A DNA stretch of 64,000 nt from Camillea tinctor (Eukaryota; Ascomycota; Sordariomycetes; Xylariales; Xylariaceae): assembly GCA_022578605.1 (NCBI GenBank), contig MU394075.1, positions 372,001-436,000 on the forward strand. The letters are read 5' to 3'. The notes under the pieces are model-generated. The model made no database searches and was not told the origin of the DNA. It saw only the letters and a list, made by a program, of their open reading frames with translations. This document shows positions 37,499-48,620 of this stretch, piece after piece. Every line of letters begins with the position of its first letter. The stretch's first letter is position 1. The position numbers and the translations under genes were made by a program.

Positions 37499-39260
37499 GG
37501 TGAGTTATGTGAGTGATGTGATAATAGGAAGAAATGGAAATAAGAAGCAAGCGATGAGGGATGTCGGTTTTCCCTCTTTTTTTTCCCCCTCTTTTTGCCT
37601 TCCTCCCTTGAAGTTAGGTTATCGGCTTTGAAAAGTTACGGGTGAGATCAGTGGTGGCCTTGGTCGCCCTCGCTTCCGTGTCTATTCTTGGGTTTCGGTG
37701 TTGGATCAATAGATTACATAAGTCCAGTTTATGATATTGTACTTAAGGGAATATAATATCTCCTTTCTTTTTTGCAACACATACATGCACCTGGGGATTC
37801 AATAGTCTTTATATATCCGCCACGGATAAGATCCACCAAGAGAAACAGTATCTCCCCGCCCGAAAAGAAAGACAACATCCATAAGATATTTTGTTGGGCC
37901 TAGGTAAATAGCAACGTAAAACACAGAGGGGCCGTTCGGTTCTGTTCCACCTCCACGGAGCTCCCGTAAAAGGAGTCCACGCCGAAGCGTGCCAACGTCA
38001 AGATGGCGTGTTGAGAAACCGTTATTGGTCAACTGCTGTCGGACAACCACCTCTTCGCCGCTAGCGTGCCGAGGTTCAGGGTGGAGTTGAGGATCTGGTC
38101 CGGCCGATCTGTGCATACATAGCCATATACACTACTTCACCATACCCCGTACTTATTGTACATAGTTACGTACCTATGTAAAGTTCATAGACTATGTATA
38201 AAGGCTTATAAAGATAGGTGGCTGGCCTCAGCATCGAATCATCCGACGCCAAGGACATATACACACATACTCTGTACTCTTCGGGTTGCCATTTCTAAAA
38301 TATTCCTGTTACGTCGACTGAATGTATAGAGAGGGGCGTGAGCCTATGTAGCTTCGGACTCCTGTATACCAAGGAAGAATAAGCGTATTAGTACGGAGTA
38401 CAAGATGAAAATATGATCTGAGTCAGTGGCTGATACATAAGATGCTTCTAGACAGGTTACATGAAATATGCAGACGGCGTTGCCAAGTAAGTTTAACTAT
38501 CTCCCCCAACCCAGTGGGTGCAGGAGGGCCTCAGGTCTTACAAGGCATTTTTACTTTTTCAAAGGACATTGGACATTCCAGGGGGGCTATGGGGATTATA
38601 CACTCTACGGCATTTTAGCGATGGAAAGAAAGAAAAAAGCGCAAAGCTGGGTTAACGGCCGTATAGAACCCCAGCTAGGTTAGGTAGATAGACAATCAGT
38701 AGTAAACGGATCCGACACGACTCAGGAGATACCACAGAAGCAAAATACCATATATTCGCGCCCTTGTGTCACTCGTCTTTTGTTTTCTCTCACAACTAAG
38801 CTACCGCTTTAGCTGGGACCTAAAGCCTGTGGTCAGCAAACCCCCTCTCCTCCCTCCCGTCCTCCTCATAAAAACGTTGGGGGTATCATGAGTATATATA
38901 ACCTTGCCTTGTTTCCCCCCCGCTGATCTGTCGCATTTCTTATCCGTTGATCCCTTTTGACCGAGTCGAAATACTCTTACTCATACTTCTTTGAAACACA
39001 GAGTACAGCGGGATATAGACGGTATTGCACATCCTGTTACGGGTAAGGAAGGAAGTGAAAAAGAGCACAAGGATATACAGAAAGTATGCGTACTGTGGAA
39101 GGCTACGTTGGAGGTGCAACTCGGAAATAGACACCATAAACTCCCTTCAACCTAAAATCCCCGTCAAACATCCAAACGACTCCCTCCCGTCTGACCTTGG
39201 GACATATCTACCATGTTCAACGCCGCTACAGAACCAATCCCCTCATCGCCCTCGTGCATT
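37499..39260. other. Intergenic region
   Basis: Promoter side of the reductase gene on the left and 3' region of the Myb gene on the right. Pyrimidine/purine tracts lie near 37565-37600. No gene is supported. Confidence 0.45.
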
Positions 39261-42200
39261 TCAATGAGCAGGGATGCTCTCAACATCGCTCGCGTTTGTA
39301 TCACTACTGACCTCTTCAATCTCATCGAAGTGTCTCTTTGGTTGATTGCGGGCTAGTGTCCGGGTTCTGCTGGGAGGAGCCTTAGGAAGGGAGGATCCAC
39401 CTCGACTTGGGGTACCAGATTCTTTTCCTGCTTTCTTGAACTTCCCGGGGGTGAATTTGGGTGTTTTGCGGCCCTTGCTTGATGACCCTGATTTTCGCGA
39501 CGAAGACTCTGTTGCAGGAGGAATTTCTAACGAGGAGTCGCTCTGAAGCTCGTCGTAAGAATTTTGTGCCCTAGCGGGTAGTTTGGTCTTGACATCAGGC
39601 TCTGAATCTTCGATTTCAAGCTCACCATCCGCCCGAGAGTTCTTATTTTGGGTTGTAGCAAGACCTAGGTCGACGCTGCTTCCACGCTCCGCCGGTGGGG
39701 CATCACTCATCACGTCATCTTCGTCTTGTTGATCCTGGCTGGCATTGGTATTGCTCCCCTTCGCATTCTCCGTGTCATTGTCGTCCGCATCAGAACCGCC
39801 GTTATCTTCGTCACTTGGTCTGACGAATTCTTCTGATTTCGAAAATTGAGCTGCTTTGGGCGCATTACGGATCTTCATGCTGCTGAGTCTGCGCTCGAGC
39901 AAATCGTACTCTTCATCAAGATTCACGTCCTCGTCATTGGGGAACTCAAGCGTCTGTGAGTTTCGGTATTCCTTCTCCAGTTGGTGAACGATCTCAGGGG
40001 TCGTCATAATTTCCCAGTCAAGCACGGAAACTTTGAGACGGTTCCAAACGACCATGAGCGCAGCGCGAGTCCATCGTTCTTCTAGTACTGTTTCCCTAAG
40101 CTTTGCCCACGGAATACGGGAGTCCGCCTTAACGCCAGAAGACCGGATAGCCTTAACAATTCTCCAGCGGTCTCTGTGTGACATTGCCTGTGCCGTTTCT
40201 CGCGCGTTGTAGATGATTTCGTCAACAGAGAGGTTCTCTCCATCAATCGTGGAATCACGCTGTATTCGCGACTTTATGCGCTTCCACTTCGTAATACACT
40301 GAAGGCGGCTCCGGGTCCCCATTCGTTCACTGACAACCGTCCAGTCGACATCATCCTCCACCGGATGCTCGTCTTCCACGCGACGCGACTTGCTTCCCTG
40401 TTCCTGGCGATTCGTTGCGCGTTGTGCTTCGATTACATCGATAGCCTCAACCACAATATCTGTAAGCAGATCTACTTCAGCAGAGTCCCAAGCATTCGTA
40501 CGCCGGTTGTCACCACAGCGCACATAGTTTCGAATGCGATCGCGCACATCCTCCGGGTGTCTATTGATTATCTTGCCGATGAGGGAATGCTTTTCGCCAT
40601 GCATGGAAACTAGTTGAGTGAGCTCTTCATGCTGTTCTTCGGTCCAGGAACCTCGAGCGACGAAGTTATGGAACTTGCGCCGGCACAAATTCATGATTCT
40701 CTGGCGCGGTCTACCAGGGCAGGTTGCCGCAATAGAGTCCCACATCTCTTTAGAGCCAAAATATTTCGGGTGACTTTGAATCAGATCGTTCATTTCGACT
40801 TGGCTCATTTTATGATCATCGCGCCATCGTTCTACTGTTCGGGTGATATCCCGAATTTCGGCATCTGTGAATGCGCCAGTCTTCTTGTCGCCGTTCCCTA
40901 CCCCAGGCTTCTGAGTACTCTTCCGAGCGGAGCGAGATTGAAGTGATATTGAGGGTTCAGAATCAGAATTATCTGCATTTGTTTTCAATATAGAAGAGAT
41001 CTTCTTCTGCTTATTGTTTGTCGAAGAACTTGATGGTCCAGCAGCAGCAACGTTGTCTATTTTATCTGCCTTTTGGCTATTTGTCCTTCGAGAAGCAGCT
41101 GTCACACTCGGTGAATCAAATTCTTCGGGGGTATCGATGCTACTTTTCCCCATTTTGAGACTATAGTAAGGTGTCTTGGCGACACGCTTCCGTCCGGTAC
41201 TGGGTATCGTTTGTTCACGTGTGCTCGAATCCGTTCTGGAATTGCGATTTGGTCGGATTGGGAACGAGGAAGGTATTTCGATCTGATCTGGTGCGTTGTC
41301 GTTATGGCTTGGCGATAATGGTGCTTCGTGGCTCCCGCTCTGATTGGCCTCATGAGCAGCTATCTCAGTGTCTACACGAGCACTATTCGTGGCTGGGATA
41401 GGATGCTCTGAATTGGACTCAGACTCAGACTCGGCCTCGAAATCGGGGTCATCTCCACCGGCGTCATTCCCAGTGGCATTATCCACGTCCATCTCATCAG
41501 CAGGGACCTCATCAGAAGATTCTGCCTCGTCCTCGCTGTGATCAACACCAGTTGCAACAGATTGGGAGGAAGGTAACTCTGCAAATTCCAGCTCCATGAC
41601 AGGGTAGTCTGGCGACACATCGTGTACATCATCGCCGTCGTTACCACCGTCATTGTGCTGATCGGCTTCTAAACTTGTAGTGCTCTTGCGACCGTTATAT
41701 AGATTCTCGGCCAGGTTGCTTAAAGTGACGTCCATGTTCGTAAAAGGCTGAGAACTTGGAATACCGGCGTCCATAGATTGGTCGGGCAGATTTCCACTTG
41801 TAGCACTACGCGAAGGAACTTCTTCTCCAGCTTCTTCTCCAGCTTCTTCTCCAGCTTCTTCTCCAGCTTCCTCTCCAATCGCCTCTCCAACCTCCTCTCC
41901 AACCTCCTCTCCGGTTTGGTTGCCAGCGTCGCTAGACGACCTACGTTCACGGCTACGACTACTGGTACTATTGCGCTTCTGTTTCTTAGTCTCTGCAATA
42001 TCAGTGTGATCGGTCAATTTGCGCTTCTTGGGTGAAGTAGCCGGTCCATATGCGGCCGACTCCTCCGGTATAGTATACATAGTGAGATCAGCGGGAGGTT
42101 CGGATTCGCGTATTATAGAGTTGTCGAAGGTGGCTGAGATGACGGTGCTTTCGTCAAGGCCCAGGGTGTCGGCTTCGTGACCTTCGGATGTAATATCTTC

Positions 42201-42842
42201 GGTTGTGGAGCGAAGGCTCGCTCGCTTGGCTGCTTTCTTTTGTGCTTTTCTCTCTTTCTTTTCCCGGCGTCGCCTCTCCTTCTCCGAGCGCGTGTCGCTT
42301 ATGGTGGATACTTCATCACCATCGAAGGTACCTTGGACTAGAGGTATGTCGTTCCCATCTATCTCGCCACCGCCATGGTTCGCAGGCACATCAATGCCCA
42401 TTGGGGAACGGTAGTGATGGGATTGATCTTCGTCGGCAGGTAGTCCAATCGAGCTGGCGATAGAGGGAGAGTGTTTCTTGCTTCGTCTCCTCTTCTTCTT
42501 CTTAGACCCGGGTAATTGGGGCTGGGCAGAAATCTCGGGATCGTGATCTGGGTGTGAACTGGTGGCAGACGGAGAATTGAAAGGTTCCACTTTGGGTGCG
42601 TGGAATGCGGCTAGAGCCATGGCAGGCTGGGGCGAGACAGAAGAACTGGGGGCTTCTTGTTTGAACCCGTGGGCACCGGAAAAGGCGAAGGGCGGGTGGC
42701 GGTCGGTAGAGGGAGGAACTTGACTCGAAAAGGCGAAATCGGGCTCATCACTTCCAGAGCTCTTGAGGATTCTGCGGTCCTCGTCGCTATCCAGGTATCT
42801 AGAGCCCGGAGGCCGCTGGACTTGGCTGCTTCCTTGCCCCAT
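39261..42842 (-). CDS. REB1: REB1/TTF1-like Myb DNA-binding protein
   Basis: A single uninterrupted frame of 1193 codons starting at ATG 42842. The C-terminal half carries Myb/SANT repeats: MSQVEMNDLIQSHPKYFGSK (about 674-693), GSWTEEQHEELTQLVSMHGE with DVRDRIRNYVRCGDNRRTN (about 723-770), and DWTVVSERMGTRSRLQC with WKRIKSRIQ (about 832-860). This order, especially the VR-GD---NAW link between repeats, is that of S. pombe Reb1 and mammalian TTF-I, which bind rDNA, stop RNA polymerase I and block replication forks. The N-terminal 600 residues are disordered and acidic with lysine-rich patches (KKKKRRRSKKH near 114) that may serve as nuclear signals, plus a Glu-Glu-Ala-Gly repeat. The C terminus is also acidic/basic low complexity. 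Role in rDNA is inferred from the family. Confidence 0.85.
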   Translation of the reverse strand: MGQGSSQVQRPPGSRYLDSDEDRRILKSSGSDEPDFAFSSQVPPSTDRHPPFAFSGAHGFKQEAPSSSVSPQPAMALAAFHAPKVEPFNSPSATSSHPDHDPEISAQPQLPGSKKKKRRRSKKHSPSIASSIGLPADEDQSHHYRSPMGIDVPANHGGGEIDGNDIPLVQGTFDGDEVSTISDTRSEKERRRREKKERKAQKKAAKRASLRSTTEDITSEGHEADTLGLDESTVISATFDNSIIRESEPPADLTMYTIPEESAAYGPATSPKKRKLTDHTDIAETKKQKRNSTSSRSRERRSSSDAGNQTGEEVGEEVGEAIGEEAGEEAGEEAGEEAGEEVPSRSATSGNLPDQSMDAGIPSSQPFTNMDVTLSNLAENLYNGRKSTTSLEADQHNDGGNDGDDVHDVSPDYPVMELEFAELPSSQSVATGVDHSEDEAESSDEVPADEMDVDNATGNDAGGDDPDFEAESESESNSEHPIPATNSARVDTEIAAHEANQSGSHEAPLSPSHNDNAPDQIEIPSSFPIRPNRNSRTDSSTREQTIPSTGRKRVAKTPYYSLKMGKSSIDTPEEFDSPSVTAASRRTNSQKADKIDNVAAAGPSSSSTNNKQKKISSILKTNADNSDSEPSISLQSRSARKSTQKPGVGNGDKKTGAFTDAEIRDITRTVERWRDDHKMSQVEMNDLIQSHPKYFGSKEMWDSIAATCPGRPRQRIMNLCRRKFHNFVARGSWTEEQHEELTQLVSMHGEKHSLIGKIINRHPEDVRDRIRNYVRCGDNRRTNAWDSAEVDLLTDIVVEAIDVIEAQRATNRQEQGSKSRRVEDEHPVEDDVDWTVVSERMGTRSRLQCITKWKRIKSRIQRDSTIDGENLSVDEIIYNARETAQAMSHRDRWRIVKAIRSSGVKADSRIPWAKLRETVLEERWTRAALMVVWNRLKVSVLDWEIMTTPEIVHQLEKEYRNSQTLEFPNDEDVNLDEEYDLLERRLSSMKIRNAPKAAQFSKSEEFVRPSDEDNGGSDADDNDTENAKGSNTNASQDQQDEDDVMSDAPPAERGSSVDLGLATTQNKNSRADGELEIEDSEPDVKTKLPARAQNSYDELQSDSSLEIPPATESSSRKSGSSSKGRKTPKFTPGKFKKAGKESGTPSRGGSSLPKAPPSRTRTLARNQPKRHFDEIEEVSSDTNASDVESIPAH
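41818..41912 (-). repeat. 12-bp tandem repeat coding (EEAG/EEVG)n
   Basis: Eight or so 12-base units (ttctccagcttc on the plus strand, shifting to ctctccaacctc) encode tetrapeptides E-E-A-G and E-E-V-G in the acidic N-terminal part of the REB1-like protein. Identical central units imply recent expansion, so copy number probably varies between strains. Confidence 0.85.
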
Positions 42843-43741
42843 CTAGACTCATGATATATTTTTTACTTGTTGGCTAGAGCAAAGTTGGGGAGGGAATATT
42901 TATGATAATGATGATGCAGTTAATAGTGGTGGTAGTAGAGATGGTAGTAGAAGTGATAGTAGTAATGGCAGTAATAGAAGTAAATAGTGGTGAAAGTTTG
43001 TAAAGGTTTAGGTTTAGGTTGGTTGAATTGTACACTAGTGCACAGAAATTTGAGAGAGAACAAGGTGGAGATCCCAAAAGTGGGCGCGTCCTGTTAAAAA
43101 CCGCGTAAAGAAAGGCGCAGAGTGGGGTGTGCCAATAGGGTTGGTGTTACCAAAACCACCTACACATATTGGGGGTGGGGTTATACATAGCTAGGCAGCT
43201 AGGTTAAGTACTTAAGTAGCTATGAGGATTTATAGCTGTAGGTTAGCGGATAGGCACCTGTGTGATTTCCCTGAAAAGAAAAATAAGTGCAAAAGTCAAT
43301 TGAATCGGAAGACTAATAACTACCTACTAGGTACTAGGTTAGTACTACATAGTGCACAACTATAAGGACCTTGGTATCTGCCATGTACCAGACTCCCTAG
43401 TGATATCACAGGAAAGCCATTTACTTGGTGCTATAAGCACATAATAGGTACCAAATCTAGGACAAGAAGTATACCTGTGAATCAATACCGAGGTATACAA
43501 TAAAGAGCCAATTGATTGATATGTCATGTAACCTGATATGCAAGATTACAAAACCCATTGTTAGCCAATACTCTAGATTAGGGACTATCGCAGTCGGAGC
43601 AATTGTTTATAAGTGACAAAGGTTACAATATTTGTATTTATGTAGTTTTCTTACAGTCGAAGAAACACCAGGATGGTATCATATGTAGGTATATAAACTC
43701 ACATCGTGATATACTCAATCCCATCAACATTACCCAAGTAC
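42843..43741. other. Intergenic region
   Basis: Promoter and leader of the Myb gene (a purine/pyrimidine trinucleotide-rich leader near 42900-42990) and the 3' region of the amidohydrolase gene. It contains several TAGGTA/TACCTA-type words near 43320-43350. No gene is seen. Confidence 0.45.
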
Positions 43742-46651
43742 CTATGCATATTCAAAAAGATTCAAATCCCCCGTCCCATCCGCCACAGCCCTCACCCTCG
43801 AGCCCACCTGCAACGGGCTCCCCTCAAAAACCACAAACCGGCTCACATTCCTATCCTCCTCCTCGTCGCCATCTTCCTCTACCTTGTACCCCAGGGCCTC
43901 GAAGACATTATCCCCTACCAGGTCCAGAGCCTCCTCTTCGCTCAGCGCGCCCCCTGCGTTGGTATACGTGATGCCCGCGAGCAGGCCCATGTCGCGCACC
44001 AGCCAATCCTCTTCGATGCCGATGGCCACGCGCACGCCTGCCTCGATGAGCTGGTCGATGGCGGTGCCGTTGGTCAGGGGTGCGCCGGTGAGCGCTCTGC
44101 GCTGGTCCCATGACGACCGGTACGAGAGCAGCGGTATGAGGATGACGCCCACGTCTGCGGCGGCGAGCTCGTGGGCCGCGAGGAAGGACTCCGCGCCGCC
44201 GACGATGGTAAGTCGGATGCCCTCGCTGCTGCGGCCTGATTCGGTGATGGCGCGGTCGACTACGTCCTTGACCTTGAGGAGCGAGGCAATCACGTCGGCG
44301 CTGTGGACGGTGATGGCAAGCGGTAGGGTGCCGTCTACGACCTTGGCGAGGAAGGCTGCTTCGGAGTATTGCTCTGCGTATTTACCAGGGGCGGTTGACG
44401 CTTTTGCATCAACGGCCTCGAGCAACTTGCGACGTAGCGAGCCGATGGCATTAGAGATGGAGGCACTGCCGCTCTTGGCATTCAGGTCCAGCGTATAGTG
44501 AACCGCAACATCATCAGCGAAGACGGAGCCGTACTCCAGGCCGTTGCGGGCGCCGGTATGGAACCCAACGCTTGTCCCCTGGTGGGTCATCTGCCAACTA
44601 TACTTGGGCGCCGAGATGGCCCTCGTCACGCCATACTTGTAGGCGTAATGCAATTTCTTCGTGTCAAAGGCAAGGCCGTCAACGCCGCGGCTGAAAACAT
44701 CAAGGGCCGCGCCATTATCCGTGTCACTTTCGGCGTCGATCGCGTTAAGACCTACCAATGAGCCAAAGGCCGTGAAGGGTTTGGTAACGTAGCCGTTTTG
44801 CAGAGATATAATCTCAGCACCGGATTTCGAGGCAATGCTCAGTTCTTCCGCACATGTGCCAATACAGGTGATCTTGCCCTCGAAGATGGCCACTGTCAGG
44901 TTCTCACTTCTGTAGTCGTCTTCCTTGAGACCGTTTGACACAAATGACCTAGAGACACCGGTAAAGATGACATTTCTAGCAGGTATTGGCTCATCTGCAG
45001 TTGCTGGTGCCGGAGGGGCTGCCTCGATAGGGGCTGTAATGGGTTTGTTAAGCTCGAACGGGTTCTCGTATTGGGCTGTCCCATCGATCCATACTTGAAC
45101 AGGGGCCGCACCAATGCTAAGGGGGTCGCTGTCCCAAACTACAACATCCGCGTCGTAACCAGGCTTGACTTTTCCCAGTCGTTGACCGAGGCCTAGTCTT
45201 TCGGCTGGAGCCGTTGTAACTGAAGCAAGAGCAGCGTGATACGGCAATCCGTACCCGTAAGCCTTAGCCGCCTCGTAAACTACATGCTGGGCATTCAAGA
45301 CAGGATTGTCGCTGACGTAGATTGGCGTCAAGCCATCTTCGTACAGTTGCTTGCCCGCATACTCCGATCCAACATATGCCTCGGCCTTGTACCACATATT
45401 ATCTGCGAAAAGCGCCGCCGCTGGTGGCGAGTCACCCCACGCGCGCTTCAGGAGTTCGGGGACGAGGTATGTCTGGTGTGCATGGTGAAACGCCCGAACA
45501 GGAAACTTGAACTCGTTCGTGTGATCTACAAACGCCTCGAGATCTGGGATGGTGTAGCAGTGGGTGTTCACATGGACCTGCCCACGTAGCACAGCAGACA
45601 ATGATTCCCACTTCAGCTCCTGTGGTAAGTAGCTATGCATATGTTGAGCGCCGATTGATTCAGCTGCTGTACACCAGTCATCCTGCGAAGTGAGCAGCTT
45701 CGCCGCCTGCTCAAAAGCGTGTCTAAAGCGCCACGATTCGCCTAGTCGGCTTACGGGACCGTGCTCGCCAACTTTCCCGTAAGTTCTCTTTGCGTTCTCA
45801 CCACATGCCATTTTCATATATCGCCAAGAGCTATCAGGGGCCGCTAGCATATCCGTCGCAGACGTCTCATTGCGACCATCGGCTTTTCCAACCGCATGCT
45901 TGATAACATATGCTTCTCCCCCGATGTTGTTCCCAGACCCAGGAAGAATCAAGCTCGTTGTCACGCCGCCTGATTTGATGACCTGGATTTGATGGTCATT
46001 GGGCTGGATACCATCGATGGAGCGTACGTAAGGCGTGATGTCTGAACTCATCTCGTTGACATCGTCGTTTCCGACAAGTGACGGTAAACTATCCAATCCT
46101 GCGTGGCTGTGCATGTCGATGATACCGGTGGTCAGTGGACGGCCCTTGGCTTCGTAGACCAGGTAATCAGATGCAAGCGAGCTTGTATCAATCCCTTTCC
46201 CGACTTTCTTGATGAGACCGTGCTCCAGGTACACATCGGCATTGATCCAGGTATAGCCTTTACCGGCTCTTGCATCCTCATCAGAAGTGCCCTCGACAGG
46301 CTCACCAACCCAGACGGTAGCATTCTTGATTAGGGTTGGCTTGTGGCCATCAATGTAACGGACATTCCGCTCACGACCAGCACCGATCGGGTCCTTCGGC
46401 TTAGACTGAAGCTTAGAGCATAATCGTAAATTCTCTTCAAGTTTATCAATAGACAATTGAGACGAGGGTGGCGATCCCCTCATCGGGTGGGGACTTATCT
46501 GCTGCCATTGAGCATAGACAATGAAAGCCAGACAGGCGAGGGCGAAGAGTCTCAGTCCTCGCGAGCGCCGGACAGACCAGCGCCTGCGCCGGTCTGGGGC
46601 CGCAACAGCAGCGCTGTAGGACGGTAACTCGTTCTTCTCATGGCCCATCAT
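43742..46651 (-). CDS. Membrane-anchored amidohydrolase (CE9-like annotation)
   Basis: A single coding exon of about 969 residues from ATG 46651. The frame is open upstream to 46825, but a likely leader intron (46744-46668) makes the MMGHEKNELPSYS start more credible. A basic stretch (RRRRWSVRRSRG) and one hydrophobic segment at about 32-48 make a type II anchor. The first half is a metal-dependent amidohydrolase of the imidazolonepropionase type: TTGIIDMHSHAG with H181 and H183, GGVTTSLILPGSG, HVNTHCYTIPDLEAF, FHHAHQTYLVPE, and SDNPV near the usual metal Asp, closing with GKVKPGYDADVVVWDSDP. The second half repeats the fold more weakly (NLTVAIFEGKITCIGTCAEE, then GYVTKPFTAFGS where the HxH motif would be). 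Fungal relatives are often labelled carbohydrate esterase family 9. The substrate is unknown and could be an N-acyl compound or peptide. Confidence 0.85.
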   Translation of the reverse strand: MMGHEKNELPSYSAAVAAPDRRRRWSVRRSRGLRLFALACLAFIVYAQWQQISPHPMRGSPPSSQLSIDKLEENLRLCSKLQSKPKDPIGAGRERNVRYIDGHKPTLIKNATVWVGEPVEGTSDEDARAGKGYTWINADVYLEHGLIKKVGKGIDTSSLASDYLVYEAKGRPLTTGIIDMHSHAGLDSLPSLVGNDDVNEMSSDITPYVRSIDGIQPNDHQIQVIKSGGVTTSLILPGSGNNIGGEAYVIKHAVGKADGRNETSATDMLAAPDSSWRYMKMACGENAKRTYGKVGEHGPVSRLGESWRFRHAFEQAAKLLTSQDDWCTAAESIGAQHMHSYLPQELKWESLSAVLRGQVHVNTHCYTIPDLEAFVDHTNEFKFPVRAFHHAHQTYLVPELLKRAWGDSPPAAALFADNMWYKAEAYVGSEYAGKQLYEDGLTPIYVSDNPVLNAQHVVYEAAKAYGYGLPYHAALASVTTAPAERLGLGQRLGKVKPGYDADVVVWDSDPLSIGAAPVQVWIDGTAQYENPFELNKPITAPIEAAPPAPATADEPIPARNVIFTGVSRSFVSNGLKEDDYRSENLTVAIFEGKITCIGTCAEELSIASKSGAEIISLQNGYVTKPFTAFGSLVGLNAIDAESDTDNGAALDVFSRGVDGLAFDTKKLHYAYKYGVTRAISAPKYSWQMTHQGTSVGFHTGARNGLEYGSVFADDVAVHYTLDLNAKSGSASISNAIGSLRRKLLEAVDAKASTAPGKYAEQYSEAAFLAKVVDGTLPLAITVHSADVIASLLKVKDVVDRAITESGRSSEGIRLTIVGGAESFLAAHELAAADVGVILIPLLSYRSSWDQRRALTGAPLTNGTAIDQLIEAGVRVAIGIEEDWLVRDMGLLAGITYTNAGGALSEEEALDLVGDNVFEALGYKVEEDGDEEEDRNVSRFVVFEGSPLQVGSRVRAVADGTGDLNLFEYA

Positions 46652-46667
46652 CTCGTATGATAGACAT
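46638..46667 (-). promoter_or_regulatory. Short upstream ORF overlapping the amidohydrolase start
   Basis: Right after the predicted leader-intron acceptor (cacacag) is ATG 46667, which opens a nine-codon frame ending in TGA at 46638. It runs past the main ATG at 46651 in another frame. If the transcript includes it, ribosomes would need leaky scanning to reach the main start. Confidence 0.35.
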
Positions 46668-48620
46668 CTGTGTGAAAGGGGAAAGGGGAGAAAGATGAAA
46701 AGAGGAGAGTGATAAGAACAATAAGGAAGATATAAGTGAGTTACCCAGGTAGGTATCCCACTAAACATGGGATAATGAATACCTCCCGAACCAATCATCT
46801 CAAGCCACCCGGCGCAGATCCCCAACCTCCCACCCCTGAAAACCGTTGCGATAACTCCTGAAACCCCGCCCCCCCATCGAGGTACATCGTTGGGTTATTA
46901 CCGGCACCTAACTTTAGGTACGACTGACGCAATCCAAAGTATCGTGGCATTGAGATCCCTTCCCGTCAATATTGGGTCCTCGCATGCCCTTAAAGCTTGA
47001 ACAGACATGCTTTCAAGGAATTATATGCGGATGCATATTTCCAGATTGACTTGACTAATGATCCTTGATAATAAGCTTAGATTCACTCGTTCCCGGAACG
47101 ACATTGATACCACCGTAGACCCTTAAAGCCGTGCATAACTCGTGTTGGTAGACTTTACTATTATCATTTACCCACGCCATCTCAGTGTACCTGCATTTTC
47201 CACGACTCTCAACCTTAAAGATAGTCTTAATTTAAGTTTAGACCATTATTGATTAAATCAAGACGTATAAACGTCAACTGAAATAAGGCAGACTCTCCTT
47301 TCAATTGAACCCCAAGTTAAAGAGAAGGAAATACGTTTCCGTTATTGTTGTGAGAAAGTAAACATTAAGTTAACTGTTATGTACTTACCTGAGTAGGTAC
47401 GTATATTATGTTATACCCGTCTGTTATACAATATAAAGCCATTATGGAATATAAAATAAAGACTTATATACCTAGCATAATCTGAAAACACTCAATAGTG
47501 AACTCGGTAGTTTCAACGTGCGGACTGACGGCCTCGGTAAGGAAGCCCAAGTGACTGTCAAGCCTGCTAAAGTATATTGATTATCAAGTTAATGCCATTC
47601 TTAGTACATTCTACTATGTCATACTATTTTGTGCAATGGGAATGCCGTAGGTTAGTTACTTCGTTTGTAGTCAGGTAATAAGGCCGCAGTCCTGGTGACT
47701 TCTTGGTAACCCACCGTGCCACATCAGCAGACGTCAAGAACAACAACAATCCATTTCTTACTTAAATCCACGCTTCAGCTCAGGGGAATATTCAAGATCC
47801 TCCCTGCCCGCCCCTAGCATGTTCCTTATTGCGTCCCAGGCTGCCGCTGCCAGGCACGAGGTAAGGGGTCACCCCTGATCCAACTGCCGACTCTCTCTGT
47901 CCCTCATCACAGCTTCCGAGGCCTGTTCGTAAGCACATTTAAAGTCCAAGTGGAATTTTGCTCTTCACGGAAAAGTGACAGCGGAGCAGAATATCAAAGA
48001 CTGTGAAGTTCATCGCTTTTAAGAAATCAGAAGTAGTTCATATCAGTTCATGTAATGATAAGACATGCAAAGATAAGTGTCGGAGTTCCTCGTGTAAACG
48101 GATCACACGGTATGTACATGTCGGTTTATCGAAATTTCCTTGCCTTACGAGGTCCTGAGCTATATTTATAGGAAACGTAAAATTTTCTCTCATCCTGACC
48201 TCTGCCATGCGAGTCTGCCTTTACTATGTACTTCTGGCGTCAAGAGCCATGGTAAGAATACATGATTACACAACGTAGGGATGAGTATAAACCGACAAAA
48301 GCTATTATGAGCAACACTTTTGAAGCACACGAGTCGGCAAAATAATTGCAAGATATAACTAAGTGTCTATTATAAAGGTTCCTACCTGAACAACTATAGT
48401 CATCGTTGGTTATAGAAATAAAGAGGTAACCGCTGATCAAAGAACACGCAGATAACATCCCTTATGGCTCACATTCCTACGATACTATATACACAACCTA
48501 AGCCCTACCAGCAAAGCTACGTGAACAGACCGGCGGACATATGACGCGATTCACGATGAGAACTGAGGGTGAATCAAATTGATAACACGCTACGCCCAGC
48601 ATGTCCCAGTCGACTGCTAA
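46652..48620. other. Gene-free region
   Basis: AT-rich. Near 47819 an ATG opens a short frame (MFLIASQAAAARHE) followed by a GTAAGG...CACAG intron-like segment. It could be the first exon of the aminotransferase pseudogene downstream, but the link is not demonstrable. Nothing else is supported. Confidence 0.4.

Noticed and set aside
43884..44498. 204-codon plus-strand frame opposite the amidohydrolase gene
   Set aside because: Antisense of conserved coding sequence, Ser/Ala-rich, no domain.
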